NCBI GenBank assembly: GCA_039621445.1
Contig: CP154956.1
Coordinates: 5,144,170 to 5,208,169 of the forward strand
Length of the DNA stretch: 64,000 bases
Reading direction: 5' to 3'
Origin: Euglena gracilis
Taxonomy: Eukaryota; Euglenida; Euglenophyceae; Euglenales
Shown here: positions 21,009-30,297 of the stretch, piece by piece
Position numbering within the stretch: the stretch's first letter is position 1
Layout: each line of letters starts with the position of its first letter
Program-made: the position numbers and the translations under genes
The notes under the pieces: generated by a model
What the model saw: only the letters and a program-made list of their open reading frames with translations
Databases searched by the model: none
Told to the model about the DNA's origin: nothing

Positions 21009-22322
21009 GGGAGCCCGAGGTCCGAGGGCACGGACCTCTGGGCTGATGAACAGATGGAGGTAAGACCTGATCAACCTTACCCCCCCTGCCCATCCGCCGT
21101 CACGGTCAGTACCCGGAATTATTTCGGGTCCCCTACCCCCCACTCCGCATTTCCGCTCGGAATGCTGAGCAAAGTAGGAAAGGGTTCGTGGGAGAGCTGG
21201 CATGCAAACGTATTTCCGCCAGACCCTTCACTTTGCGTACCACCAATGGAATTACTCGTCCAAGCGGAAATCCGCATCCAAAATTTCTCCACCAAAGTTA
21301 AAATTCTCATTGACACTGGTTGTCGCAGTGCACTGCTTTTTCGGTTGGGGTTGATACCGACCCCGCTCTTGGTAAGCGCCAAGAAACCGATCAAAATTAC
21401 AACCGCGGATAACACCCCCATGTGCGGTGGTGATTTGGGATGTGTGCTCGAGATACTCTTGCCCATCATCCCCAAACATCACTCACACCCCTCACAATTG
21501 CAACATTTCACCAATATTTTTGGTTACGAGTCCGGAATTCACGGGTCTGACGTAATGTTGGGATATCCATTTTTACGCCAGTACCGATTGGTTGTGGATT
21601 GCCACTCCCACGGTTTGCGCACAGCACCCACCACTTCAATGCCACCCAAACCACCATCCCTGTTGGCATCCACTATGATGACCACCACTTTTCCAACACC
21701 GTTATCCACAATGGCAACACCGTTATCCACCACACCAACAACCGTTTTCCACACCCGGGGTACGGAGAAAGCCTCCCCCCTACCCAATGACACACCTACA
21801 TGCGTTCCACATGAGGTAGGGCAAGCGAGTAGCGGTACCCCCGCCGTTTCACTGGGTTACAAGACGAAAGCCCAAAGGCCTGAAGTAATTACGGTGTCGA
21901 GTAGTCGCCCAGCTACACCACCACTCCGTTTCCCACCAGTTGTGCCGAATCCAGGCACACCTGTACAAGACTCACCGGCTACTGCCATCGACACCCACTT
22001 ATACGCACACCCGATACACCAACACACTTCCTACCAATGTGTGCACTGCAGGAGAATTTCCACCCAATCGGATTTCGATTGTGGATGTTTAGTTCAAAAT
22101 CCGACACTAATCGCAATTCCGAATACGGAATCCACATGCCATGACACACTTGGTTGTAGCCCGCATTGCGCGGAGATACACCGAGTACTCCAACAACGCG
22201 GATTAACCTCGTTGTTCGGATACGTGAAAAGCGTTATGCCTAATCACCATCCCGAGTACACTTGGTATGAATTTGATGCGGAATGGGGAAACCCCCAACC
22301 TGTCCAAACTCCCTTGGGATAA
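21009..22322 (+). CDS. Element B aspartic protease region
   Basis: The same frame continues, with ATG at 21054. The retropepsin active site DTG is at 21312-21320 within VKILIDTGCRSALLF. A second landmark, SDVMLGYPFLRQYRLVVDC, fits the (I/V)LG strand and the following fold of Ty3-type proteases. After about residue 190 the chain becomes Thr/Pro/His-rich linker with a few Cys pairs (CVHCRR, DCGCLV). It would cut the Gag-Pol polyprotein. It ends at TAA 22320-22322 in frame with RT. Confidence 0.85.
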   Translation, partial: GSPRSEGTDLWADEQMEVRPDQPYPPCPSAVTVSTRNYFGSPTPHSAFPLGMLSKVGKGSWESWHANVFPPDPSLCVPPMELLVQAEIRIQNFSTKVKILIDTGCRSALLFRLGLIPTPLLVSAKKPIKITTADNTPMCGGDLGCVLEILLPIIPKHHSHPSQLQHFTNIFGYESGIHGSDVMLGYPFLRQYRLVVDCHSHGLRTAPTTSMPPKPPSLLASTMMTTTFPTPLSTMATPLSTTPTTVFHTRGTEKASPLPNDTPTCVPHEVGQASSGTPAVSLGYKTKAQRPEVITVSSSRPATPPLRFPPVVPNPGTPVQDSPATAIDTHLYAHPIHQHTSYQCVHCRRISTQSDFDCGCLVQNPTLIAIPNTESTCHDTLGCSPHCAEIHRVLQQRGLTSLFGYVKSVMPNHHPEYTWYEFDAEWGNPQPVQTPLG

Positions 22323-23948
22323 CCCCTTGAGGTAGTGGAAGACAACCCGCATGTTTGTGGATCCATTCATTGTGTATCTTCACTCCAACCCGGCAATCGG
22401 GTGCATGAATACGCGAAACGCGTATGGAATGCTTTCAATTTTGGTCAATATCACATTTTGGATCGATGGTTTTCCAAAATCGCGACATTGGCTGATTCTT
22501 TTGATTTGGCATTGGAAATCGATGCCTTTTCATCCAATGCACATGCCCGTTTGCCACGTCATTGGTCACAACACTCCAACGCATTTGATAAATTTTGGGG
22601 TGATACGGTGTTATGGATGCACCCTCCCCCAAAACTTATCAAATGTGCGGTTGAGAAAATTCTGCGGGATGAAGCCCGTGGAGTTATTCTCATACCCATC
22701 ATTCCGGAAGCGGAAAGGTTCACCCAACTGTCGTATGTATGTTTTCATTGGTGGGATTTACCCACAAATGTACCGATTTTTGAGGATTTTTGTGGTAAAA
22801 TATTACTACCCTTGAAAGAAATCATTTTTCGCGTATGTTTCTTCGATGCATTCGGAATGTCCGAATTCGCGGTGCCGAGGAAGCTCGGTAGCCCCAGGGA
22901 TACCCTGGCGGTTTCCGCAGTCATCGAGAGTGCAGGTCAGCATCCTCAGTCAGCCGAATTCTGTTCGCGGATCACCCGCGAATTTTACGGTGTGCTGGAA
23001 AGTCCAGTATACGCGAGCAACATCGACCCCACAATACGCGGTCCGTTCGGTGTTTGTAAAATCGAACTTAAGAAAGGAGCTAAGCCAATGCACCGGAAAT
23101 TTTTTCGTTGTTCGGGAGAACGCGAACAAGCTCTCAATGACATGATTGAGAAGCTTATTCAGCGCAGGTGGATTGTACCCTCGAAAAGCGAGTGGTCATC
23201 CCAGGCATTTGTTGTTCCTAAACCCCCAGACCCCTCAGGTCAGAAGAAATGGAGACTGGTGCTGGATTACCGGTACCTGAACTCCCAAACAAGGGATGAT
23301 TCCTTCCCGCTCCCCCTGATCGAGGATTTGATCACCAAACAATCGGAAAACCGGTTGTGGTCAATTTTCGATCTGGAGGACGGTTTTCACCAAATGCACT
23401 TGCACCCTGACTCCCAACCATACACGGCATTCGTGACATCCAAAGGTGTGTACCAATGGACGGTACTCCCCATGGGTGTTAAGAATGGCCCAGCCATGTT
23501 TCAGCGCATGATACAATGGGTTCTACGCGATTTACCGTTTGCCATTGTGTATATCGATGATGTGCTGGTGGGAACACCACCACCATCAGCAAAATCGAGC
23601 AAGGATATCCTCGTCACACACTTCCACCATGTTTGCGCGGTATTAACCGCTTTTCAAAAACATGTGCTTTTCGCGAAAGGCGCGAAAATGCATTTGTTTC
23701 GGATACTTATAAAATTTTGCGGTCACATCCTCAGCAATGGACAGCGGAAAGCCGCTCCGAGCAAACTCGAAGCCATTAAGAAATGGACCCCTGAGATAAT
23801 CAAAACGATTACACACCTCAAAGGATTTTTGGGATTAGCCCAATATTACGCCATATATATGAAGGACTTCGCGAAAATCGCGGTGCCCCTCACCAAACAG
23901 CTCAAAAACCGGGCTGTTGACAACACCAAAGTCATTTGGGATGACTAA
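22323..23948 (+). CDS. Element B reverse transcriptase
   Basis: In frame with protease and RNase H. RT blocks in order: VVPKPPDPSGQKKWRLVLDY, then DLEDGFHQMHLHPDS with the first catalytic Asp, then VLPMGVKNGPAMFQRMI, then the active site YIDD at 23550-23561, then ILIKFCGHILS and the LKGFLGLAQYY thumb. All catalytic Asp residues are present. The N-terminal 200 residues before the fingers are of unknown role. The segment ends in TAA 23946-23948, exactly where related copies read on into RNase H (element A/C has AAA). Confidence 0.92.
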   Translation, partial: PLEVVEDNPHVCGSIHCVSSLQPGNRVHEYAKRVWNAFNFGQYHILDRWFSKIATLADSFDLALEIDAFSSNAHARLPRHWSQHSNAFDKFWGDTVLWMHPPPKLIKCAVEKILRDEARGVILIPIIPEAERFTQLSYVCFHWWDLPTNVPIFEDFCGKILLPLKEIIFRVCFFDAFGMSEFAVPRKLGSPRDTLAVSAVIESAGQHPQSAEFCSRITREFYGVLESPVYASNIDPTIRGPFGVCKIELKKGAKPMHRKFFRCSGEREQALNDMIEKLIQRRWIVPSKSEWSSQAFVVPKPPDPSGQKKWRLVLDYRYLNSQTRDDSFPLPLIEDLITKQSENRLWSIFDLEDGFHQMHLHPDSQPYTAFVTSKGVYQWTVLPMGVKNGPAMFQRMIQWVLRDLPFAIVYIDDVLVGTPPPSAKSSKDILVTHFHHVCAVLTAFQKHVLFAKGAKMHLFRILIKFCGHILSNGQRKAAPSKLEAIKKWTPEIIKTITHLKGFLGLAQYYAIYMKDFAKIAVPLTKQLKNRAVDNTKVIWDD

Positions 23949-25349
23949 ATGCGCGAGGCCCTTGAGAAAATCAAGGTTTTGCTTTTGGAGAATGTTGTCC
24001 TCGAAATCGCGGACCCATACAAACCATACGTACTGGAAGTGGACAGCAGCGATAACGCTGTTGGCGGAGTTCTTAGCCAGCATAACGCGGCGAATGAGCT
24101 CCGACCTGTGGCTTTCTTCAGCAGAAAGTTACCGGGCGACGGCGGAAAAGTTCAAGTCAAGTGGAGTATACGCGAGAAGGAAACCTACGCAATCGTGCTT
24201 ATACTCCAGAAATTCCGAAGCTGGGTAGCCAGCAGTCTCGTCCAGATCCTCGTCAAGACCGACCATGAGAGTCTCCAACACTGGTACACCGAGGATTTGA
24301 ACAAGGCCATGCCATCGGTCGGAAGGCGATGCAGATGGCATGAGTTCTTGAGTCAATTTAACCTTGTGGTTATTTATACCCCTGGTCACACACAAAAAGT
24401 AGCGGATCCGCTCAGTCTGGCCCCTTGGTATTACCCTGGGAACCCGGATGAGGGAGACGCGACTTTTCATGGAAGTCAGGAAGCTGACGAATACGCACGT
24501 CGAACCGACGCTGCGGATAATCTTTTGGATTCTTTTCCCGTTTCACAACTATTCCTGGTCGCACCAGTGCGCGGAAGGCGCCGACGTGGAAGCACGTCCG
24601 GACCCCGGCGTATTACACGCACGGAGTCCCCTTCCCCACTGTTCTTTCGCGAATGGGATTATAGTCGTGATCCGGTGTATGACACCATTGTCACCAGACT
24701 TCGTAATGGCGAAGTGCTGGACAATTACACTCTTTCACTTTTACGGTTGGTTTTTCGCAATGAATCGGGTTACAAATATTGTATCCCCCAGGACCTGGTT
24801 GATGATGTGATTTTATGCTATCACAACCATGGTCACCCTGGGGCCCCCAAACTTCTTTCGTTGGTGGGCCGCGGGCATAGCACAACCCTGAGCGAGAAAG
24901 AGCTTTACTCACGCTGTTTGCGGATAGCGCAACGGTGTCAAATTTGTCAAGCGGTAAAACCCCGCAGAGGTACCCCCCCTGGTACGATGGACTTCTTCCC
25001 CGTACCCCCTGACATTTTTACATCCCTCTGCATGGATTTTCTGGAATTAGAACCGTGCAAAGGAACGGACGACAAAATTTACGATTACGTTTTTGTTGTT
25101 GTCTGCAGGCTGAGTGGGTACATTGTAGCCATTCCATGCCAGAAGTCAGGGTTGACTGCCCAAAGTTTGGCAACTATATTTTTGGAGAAATGCATTTGCT
25201 TAATGGGTTTACCGAATGAAATCGTGAGTGATCAAGACCATTTGACTTCTTCAAGGTTTTTCACCACTTTGTGCGGTTTACTCGGAATTGAGCAACATTT
25301 TCCATTATATACCGACCCAAAGGCAATGGTAGAGCCGAGGCAGCCGTGA
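23949..25349 (+). CDS. Element B RNase H and integrase N-terminal/core
   Basis: Continues RT without a frame change. RNase H residues are visible as Asp in YVLEVDSSDNAVGG, Glu in REKETYAIV and Asp in VKTDHESLQHW, with the terminal VADPLSLAP. The integrase HHCC finger follows (CYHNHGHPGA ... CLRIAQRCQIC). Then come catalytic Asp residues in LCMDFLEL and IVSDQDHLTS. The catalytic Glu falls after a one-base frameshift near 25321, so this frame terminates at TGA 25347-25349. The product would degrade the RNA template and insert the cDNA. Confidence 0.88.
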   Translation: MREALEKIKVLLLENVVLEIADPYKPYVLEVDSSDNAVGGVLSQHNAANELRPVAFFSRKLPGDGGKVQVKWSIREKETYAIVLILQKFRSWVASSLVQILVKTDHESLQHWYTEDLNKAMPSVGRRCRWHEFLSQFNLVVIYTPGHTQKVADPLSLAPWYYPGNPDEGDATFHGSQEADEYARRTDAADNLLDSFPVSQLFLVAPVRGRRRRGSTSGPRRITRTESPSPLFFREWDYSRDPVYDTIVTRLRNGEVLDNYTLSLLRLVFRNESGYKYCIPQDLVDDVILCYHNHGHPGAPKLLSLVGRGHSTTLSEKELYSRCLRIAQRCQICQAVKPRRGTPPGTMDFFPVPPDIFTSLCMDFLELEPCKGTDDKIYDYVFVVVCRLSGYIVAIPCQKSGLTAQSLATIFLEKCICLMGLPNEIVSDQDHLTSSRFFTTLCGLLGIEQHFPLYTDPKAMVEPRQP

Positions 25350-26107
25350 AATCCGTCGTGAATATGCTTCGCCTTTCACTGGCTGACTCGCGCAGCAACT
25401 GGATATCAGTTCTACCATGGTCTTTGTTTTATATCAATACGCTACCAGGGTTGGTTTTACCACACTCCCCCTATAAATTAGTTTTCGGACGGGACCCTCC
25501 GGCCATAGGGGATGTCCCTTCGGAGAGACCCGCCCGAACGAGTGTCAGTTGCGAGACCTGGTTTGCGGAAGTAGAAAATCTACGTTCTGCAGTCCAGCAG
25601 CGCGTGACTGATATTCATGCAAATAAACGGAAATCGTTTTTGCAGAATTTCAGGTCACCTGTGTATAGTCCCGGTGACCGCGTGTGGGTGCGGAATAGCC
25701 GTACTCGCATGCAGTCTTCCAAGCTGGACCCCCTCTGGCTCGGCCCCTGTGAAATCCTAGAAAGACTAGGTACCAGCGGGCGTTACAAGGTTGCATTACC
25801 GAATGGTGTTGAGGACGTTCATATGGACGACTTCAAACCATACCTATCGCCACCGGATGGGAAACCCATTCCGTGTCTGCACTTCAAACCCCGTTCCAGA
25901 TTACCTGAGACGGACGACTTTGTAGTCGATAAAATTATCGATCACAAAATCGATAAAGGTATGCACCTTTGGAAGGTCCGCTGGAAAGGGTATGGGCCCG
26001 AGGAGGACACTTGGGAGCCAGCAACCAGTTTTGTTGGGTATGTCCAGCAAGATTGGAAGCTGTGGAACAAGAAGCATAACATTGATGTTTCCATGACAAG
26101 TTTTTGA
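25322..26107 (+). CDS. Element B integrase C-terminal part and chromodomain
   Basis: This frame picks up the integrase Glu in NGRAEAAVKSV immediately after the shift. It proceeds through the C-terminal domain (LDPLWLGPCEILERL, a GPY/F-like module) to a textbook chromodomain at about 25915-26080: DFVVDKIIDHKI, WKVRWKGYGPEEDTWEP. Aromatic-cage type positions (W, Y/F) are present. Known chromovirus chromodomains steer integration to particular chromatin. The ORF ends at TGA 26105-26107. Confidence 0.92.
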   Translation, partial: GNGRAEAAVKSVVNMLRLSLADSRSNWISVLPWSLFYINTLPGLVLPHSPYKLVFGRDPPAIGDVPSERPARTSVSCETWFAEVENLRSAVQQRVTDIHANKRKSFLQNFRSPVYSPGDRVWVRNSRTRMQSSKLDPLWLGPCEILERLGTSGRYKVALPNGVEDVHMDDFKPYLSPPDGKPIPCLHFKPRSRLPETDDFVVDKIIDHKIDKGMHLWKVRWKGYGPEEDTWEPATSFVGYVQQDWKLWNKKHNIDVSMTSF

Positions 26108-26268
26108 GAACGCATGGGAAACCCATGTTGTTTTCTCTTGTTTTTATCATTGATTCTTATCATTCTTTCTTTCCGCAGCCTTTTTAGCAAATAATACTCA
26201 AGCGGTTACCGTTACCAACTTACAACCAACAACCCAACCATCCCACCGTACCGACCCCGGGCGGTATC

Positions 26269-29200
26269 ATGCTGCCTGGTGGAAGGGAGCCAGGCGGAGG
26301 ACCGCCTTACCACCCCACTCACCCTCAACCTGACCAGTATGCGTACCGATACGGTACGCAGCCACCTGCACGGATTGCGGCTCAGGGAAACCCTGAAGCC
26401 AGCAGCAGTAGCAGGATGACCCAGCTGCCCGCGGAAGCGTGGCCATCTCAGCCATCCGGCTCTCGTCGCCTCCCACCGCACGCGGGTGTGATGATCCACC
26501 GCACGGCGGAGACGATGAACCGGGTTATGCGTATGAGCGCAAACCCGGCACCTGACCACCTCACCCAGGCACTGTGGGATGACCACTGCCGTAAAAGTTT
26601 GACCGTCGCGAATACCCCTCCAGCCCTGTGGTGTATGTGCGCCCAGGCGACGATGACCGGTCTGGTGTATTACACCGACCCGGAGGCGTCGGGATTCGCG
26701 GCGGACATTACCATGCGTGACCTGGGCGTGGAAGTCCCGCCACAGGTAGCACGGCAGGTACCACCAGTTGGTACTTACACCGCACATTTTCGTGCTCACT
26801 CCCCCGGATTACCCGAGGAAGAGACAGTGGAAGCACCTGTCCGGAGTGAACACCCACGTGTGAAAGAAAGTATTTTCGATCCCCTGAGCGCATGCCCCGG
26901 CAGGATTATCCTGCGCAGGAGCCTGTGTCTCAGTACACCGTCTCTGGGGATTACCCCCAGGAGGCGCCAATGCCACGGGATCAGTACGTGTATCCACCTC
27001 AACCCCACCCAACCATACCTGACCCTATCCCACGACGTCCTGCGGAGGGAAACCCTCCCCCGACGTCTGACTCTGCCCGAAGCGCTCGTCCGCGGGAAGC
27101 CGCGGTCGCCTCGTGCGGCACCAGTTCCCCCGGTACGGGATGAACCCGTTAACCCTTGGACTGGCCGGCCGTTCGAGACTGAGGAGGAGCGTCAACAGTA
27201 TGAATATGCTGTGACAATCCAACGACAAATAGCACGTCGTCCCCCTGTTTCCGCCGGCCAGAAATATCCTGCCCGGGCGGAAATGACACGAGAAGAGCGC
27301 CAGCAGTATGATGCTGCTGTGTCGGCTCTCACCGGAGTCCCAGCTCCATCACGATCAAGTCAACCAGCGCGACAGCAGGACGTTGCTGTGGCGGAAGCGC
27401 CATCAGCACGACCCACAAGCTCTGCCGCCGGCAAGCGTGACCGCGGCCCGGAAAATCTGACGCCGCAGCCACAGCGCCGCTCGCCGAGGTCGGAAAATCT
27501 GCCCGCGGCGATGCACGTCGACGCTGAGGAGGAAGCTCCGCCAGCGCAAGACGTGGCGGCAGAAGGGGCTCGTATGGAAACACTAACATCCCCAGTCGCA
27601 CCAGTTTACTCAAATCGTGGTGACGCTGAGCAGGAACTTGCGCGGACGCCAAGCACGGAATCCGTGACTTACCCTGTGCTTACACCAGAAGACCCAGAAT
27701 ACTGGGATTACTGGGCAACATTCGAATGGCTGTCGAACACAAAGGGTAAGGGTAAAGGTAAAGGGAAGGGGAAGGGGAAAGGCAAAGGCCAGGAGAAAGG
27801 TGGGAAAGCCCCACCTGGCAAAGGCGGAAAAGCCGCTTGGCCAACTCCAGGCAAAGGCGGAAAATCTGCCGGACCCACAGCAGGCAAGGGCGGAAAAGCC
27901 GCCGAACCTTCGAAAACGAAGGATTATGACGTTGCCTCAGTGTTTAAGTACCTGGAGGAGATCTGGCCGAAAATCGACGAAGATCTCCAAAGGTTCACAA
28001 GGGCAGGCAACGTGATCCACCGACCACCGGATGCGGTGCTCGAAGTGGTGCAGAATCGTATGAACGATCACTGCAAACGTTTTTTCTACAGTGCCGAACT
28101 TCATGCGTTTGAGGGATACCCTCATTCGAATGAAGTTGTCCTGGACCGGATGCCCGGTTTCTGGGAGCTGTGGTTCTGGTTGGGATACCCCTGCCAGAAT
28201 TTCGGCATCTTTACCGACCGAAACGGTCTGACGTACATCGATTGTATGAATACTTGTGCAGACGGCGAAACGTTCGTCGCACAGCTGAAGGAAATATTCA
28301 CGCACATGTATTCCGTAGGAGCACTGGGAATCCAGTGGAAGTATTACCCCCTGCCGGAGAAACTCCAGGCCCAGGCTGCGGTAATGTTCACAAGCAATCT
28401 CCAAGTATTCTTGGACAGCATGTATGGCATGCTGTTCAAGGTACTGGACGTGGACCTCGCGTACCCCCAGCGGTACAAACTGGAATGCCAGTTTTGTAAG
28501 GAAGTTCACATTGTTGACTTCTGGGGTTTCGGAGAACGCGGAAAACCGCCTCCGTCTGCCGAGAATGCCGGCAGCCAGCCGACCAGGAGATTCCTCCTGC
28601 ATCAGTGCCGGAATCCCAATCTTGGAACGCAAGACCGAAAGGTGCTGAAACAGCACCGGCAGAAAATATTTCTGCTGCAGCAGTACTGGCACAGGGCGTG
28701 GATTACCTACGTCCTGGAGGTCGACATTTATTTCCTGGAATACATGACCACCGATGTGGATGTCCACAGAAGGTGGTTACCTCGGGGATACACCGAGGTG
28801 GCGCCCAGACCCTACGACCCTGACCAGCGCAGGATGAACCTGCGACCGGACTGGGAAGAGGCCGAGATCGGTCTCCAGGAGCACCTGGACACCCAGTTCC
28901 GGAATATCCTGATCTGGGAAGATTTCCAGACTTTTTTAGCGGCACACGAGGGGAAAGTCCCTCGTTATGCGTTGCCGCTGCCCGCTTTCCTGGAAGAACT
29001 AGGAGAGTACGGCGTGACTGAGCATTGTCGACAGCAGTGGGAAGACCTCTGCCAGATCGACGACGACGAGCCGCAACCTCCACCCGGAAGCTGGGTGAGA
29101 CCGACGTGGCCACCCCCATACCCCAATTCTGACAGGAGTGAAAGTATAAGCTTTTATCGCCTGTCAGACGCACAAGGGTGCTACAGGAGCGGAAAAGACC

Positions 29201-30297
29201 CGCGTTCTGCTGCACAGCTGCACACAGAGGACTCCCCTCCGGAAGCGGAGGAGGAGGAAGAAACGGTCCCAATGGCCGAGGATGAATCTCAGCCAGCGGA
29301 ACTTCCGGCACGGGAAACCCGTAGCCCATCTGTCGTGATGCTGGACACTGTGGCAGAAACTGCCCAGCGCCCAGGATCGCCGACAGGCGAAATTACACCT
29401 GTCCCACCGTCACCATCCGCACTGGGTACGCCGGGCGGACCGACCCCTCCGCGGGAAAACCCGCCGGAGACGGTACCCCACACGCCTGAGGTATTACGCC
29501 TCAAGCTCCCTGTTTCCGGGGAAACGCCGTTGACAGAGGAGCAAGCGGAGGAGCCCACTTCCGGTGAAGAACCTGAACGGCGCACCTCGCTGGGCGGACG
29601 CGTACTCGGTGGTTTGCGGTCCCTGATCGCAGTTGTCACTCCACGTGGCACTGCGGCCAGTTCTTCCACGGCTGCGGCGGAAACTGCCCAACCGGCGGAA
29701 GACACACCTGACACAACAGCCATGGTGGAGGATGAACCTCCCCCAGCGGCAGCGCCACCGCCGGTGTCGGAAGCGACACGGACGGAAGGCGAACAGACAG
29801 CCATGGCAGTGGAGACGACACCAGCCGTGCCAGTACAGGATGAACCTGTATCAGCACCGGTAGCGCCAGCCGAGGCACGGGATGAACCCACACCTCAGCG
29901 CATTTCCACCGCCACTGCACCAAATCATTCAGGCACACGGACACCGGCGCCTGAAAAACAGGCTGAGCGGACGTCCATGCCCCCACCACAGGCTCAACCA
30001 GCGCGAAGTGCGCCAGCCAAGCCTACACCCACACCATCCCCCACGGCTGCCCCTGGGAAACCCACGGAAGCCGCGAGGGAACGCGTAGGACGACCCTCAG
30101 CTCGGGAAACCCCTGCTGAAGGTCAACGACGCTCGGTGTCGGGGAGAAGACCCCCGTCCCAAGCGTCACCACGCACCTGGGCAAGCAAGCGCGACGCCGA
30201 TCGGCGGCCCTCGGATGCTCCGGAAACCGAAAGTCCAAAGGCCCCGGCAAAATCAAAGCCGGGCGCCGCACCTTGTAAGCCCACCGAAATCTGGTGA
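26269..30297 (+). CDS. Element B ORF2a: long extra protein of unknown family
   Basis: 1,342 codons from ATG 26269, 160 bp after the chromodomain ORF. I recognise no family. The N-terminal 200 residues are Pro/Gln/Tyr-rich. From 26885 to 27130 another frame (26892-27143) reads more like its surroundings, suggesting two compensating indels. A Lys-Gly tract (KGKGKGKG) lies at 27745-27790. A folded-looking region covers about 27925-29050, rich in aromatics and Cys (GFWELWFWLGYPCQNFGIF, LECQFCKEVHIVDFWGF). A long acidic Pro/Thr/Ala linker follows. There is no signal peptide and no obvious membrane segment, so it is not a classical envelope protein. Element A/C retains the same ORF. Confidence 0.8.
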   Translation: MLPGGREPGGGPPYHPTHPQPDQYAYRYGTQPPARIAAQGNPEASSSSRMTQLPAEAWPSQPSGSRRLPPHAGVMIHRTAETMNRVMRMSANPAPDHLTQALWDDHCRKSLTVANTPPALWCMCAQATMTGLVYYTDPEASGFAADITMRDLGVEVPPQVARQVPPVGTYTAHFRAHSPGLPEEETVEAPVRSEHPRVKESIFDPLSACPGRIILRRSLCLSTPSLGITPRRRQCHGISTCIHLNPTQPYLTLSHDVLRRETLPRRLTLPEALVRGKPRSPRAAPVPPVRDEPVNPWTGRPFETEEERQQYEYAVTIQRQIARRPPVSAGQKYPARAEMTREERQQYDAAVSALTGVPAPSRSSQPARQQDVAVAEAPSARPTSSAAGKRDRGPENLTPQPQRRSPRSENLPAAMHVDAEEEAPPAQDVAAEGARMETLTSPVAPVYSNRGDAEQELARTPSTESVTYPVLTPEDPEYWDYWATFEWLSNTKGKGKGKGKGKGKGKGQEKGGKAPPGKGGKAAWPTPGKGGKSAGPTAGKGGKAAEPSKTKDYDVASVFKYLEEIWPKIDEDLQRFTRAGNVIHRPPDAVLEVVQNRMNDHCKRFFYSAELHAFEGYPHSNEVVLDRMPGFWELWFWLGYPCQNFGIFTDRNGLTYIDCMNTCADGETFVAQLKEIFTHMYSVGALGIQWKYYPLPEKLQAQAAVMFTSNLQVFLDSMYGMLFKVLDVDLAYPQRYKLECQFCKEVHIVDFWGFGERGKPPPSAENAGSQPTRRFLLHQCRNPNLGTQDRKVLKQHRQKIFLLQQYWHRAWITYVLEVDIYFLEYMTTDVDVHRRWLPRGYTEVAPRPYDPDQRRMNLRPDWEEAEIGLQEHLDTQFRNILIWEDFQTFLAAHEGKVPRYALPLPAFLEELGEYGVTEHCRQQWEDLCQIDDDEPQPPPGSWVRPTWPPPYPNSDRSESISFYRLSDAQGCYRSGKDPRSAAQLHTEDSPPEAEEEEETVPMAEDESQPAELPARETRSPSVVMLDTVAETAQRPGSPTGEITPVPPSPSALGTPGGPTPPRENPPETVPHTPEVLRLKLPVSGETPLTEEQAEEPTSGEEPERRTSLGGRVLGGLRSLIAVVTPRGTAASSSTAAAETAQPAEDTPDTTAMVEDEPPPAAAPPPVSEATRTEGEQTAMAVETTPAVPVQDEPVSAPVAPAEARDEPTPQRISTATAPNHSGTRTPAPEKQAERTSMPPPQAQPARSAPAKPTPTPSPTAAPGKPTEAARERVGRPSARETPAEGQRRSVSGRRPPSQASPRTWASKRDADRRPSDAPETESPKAPAKSKPGAAPCKPTEIW

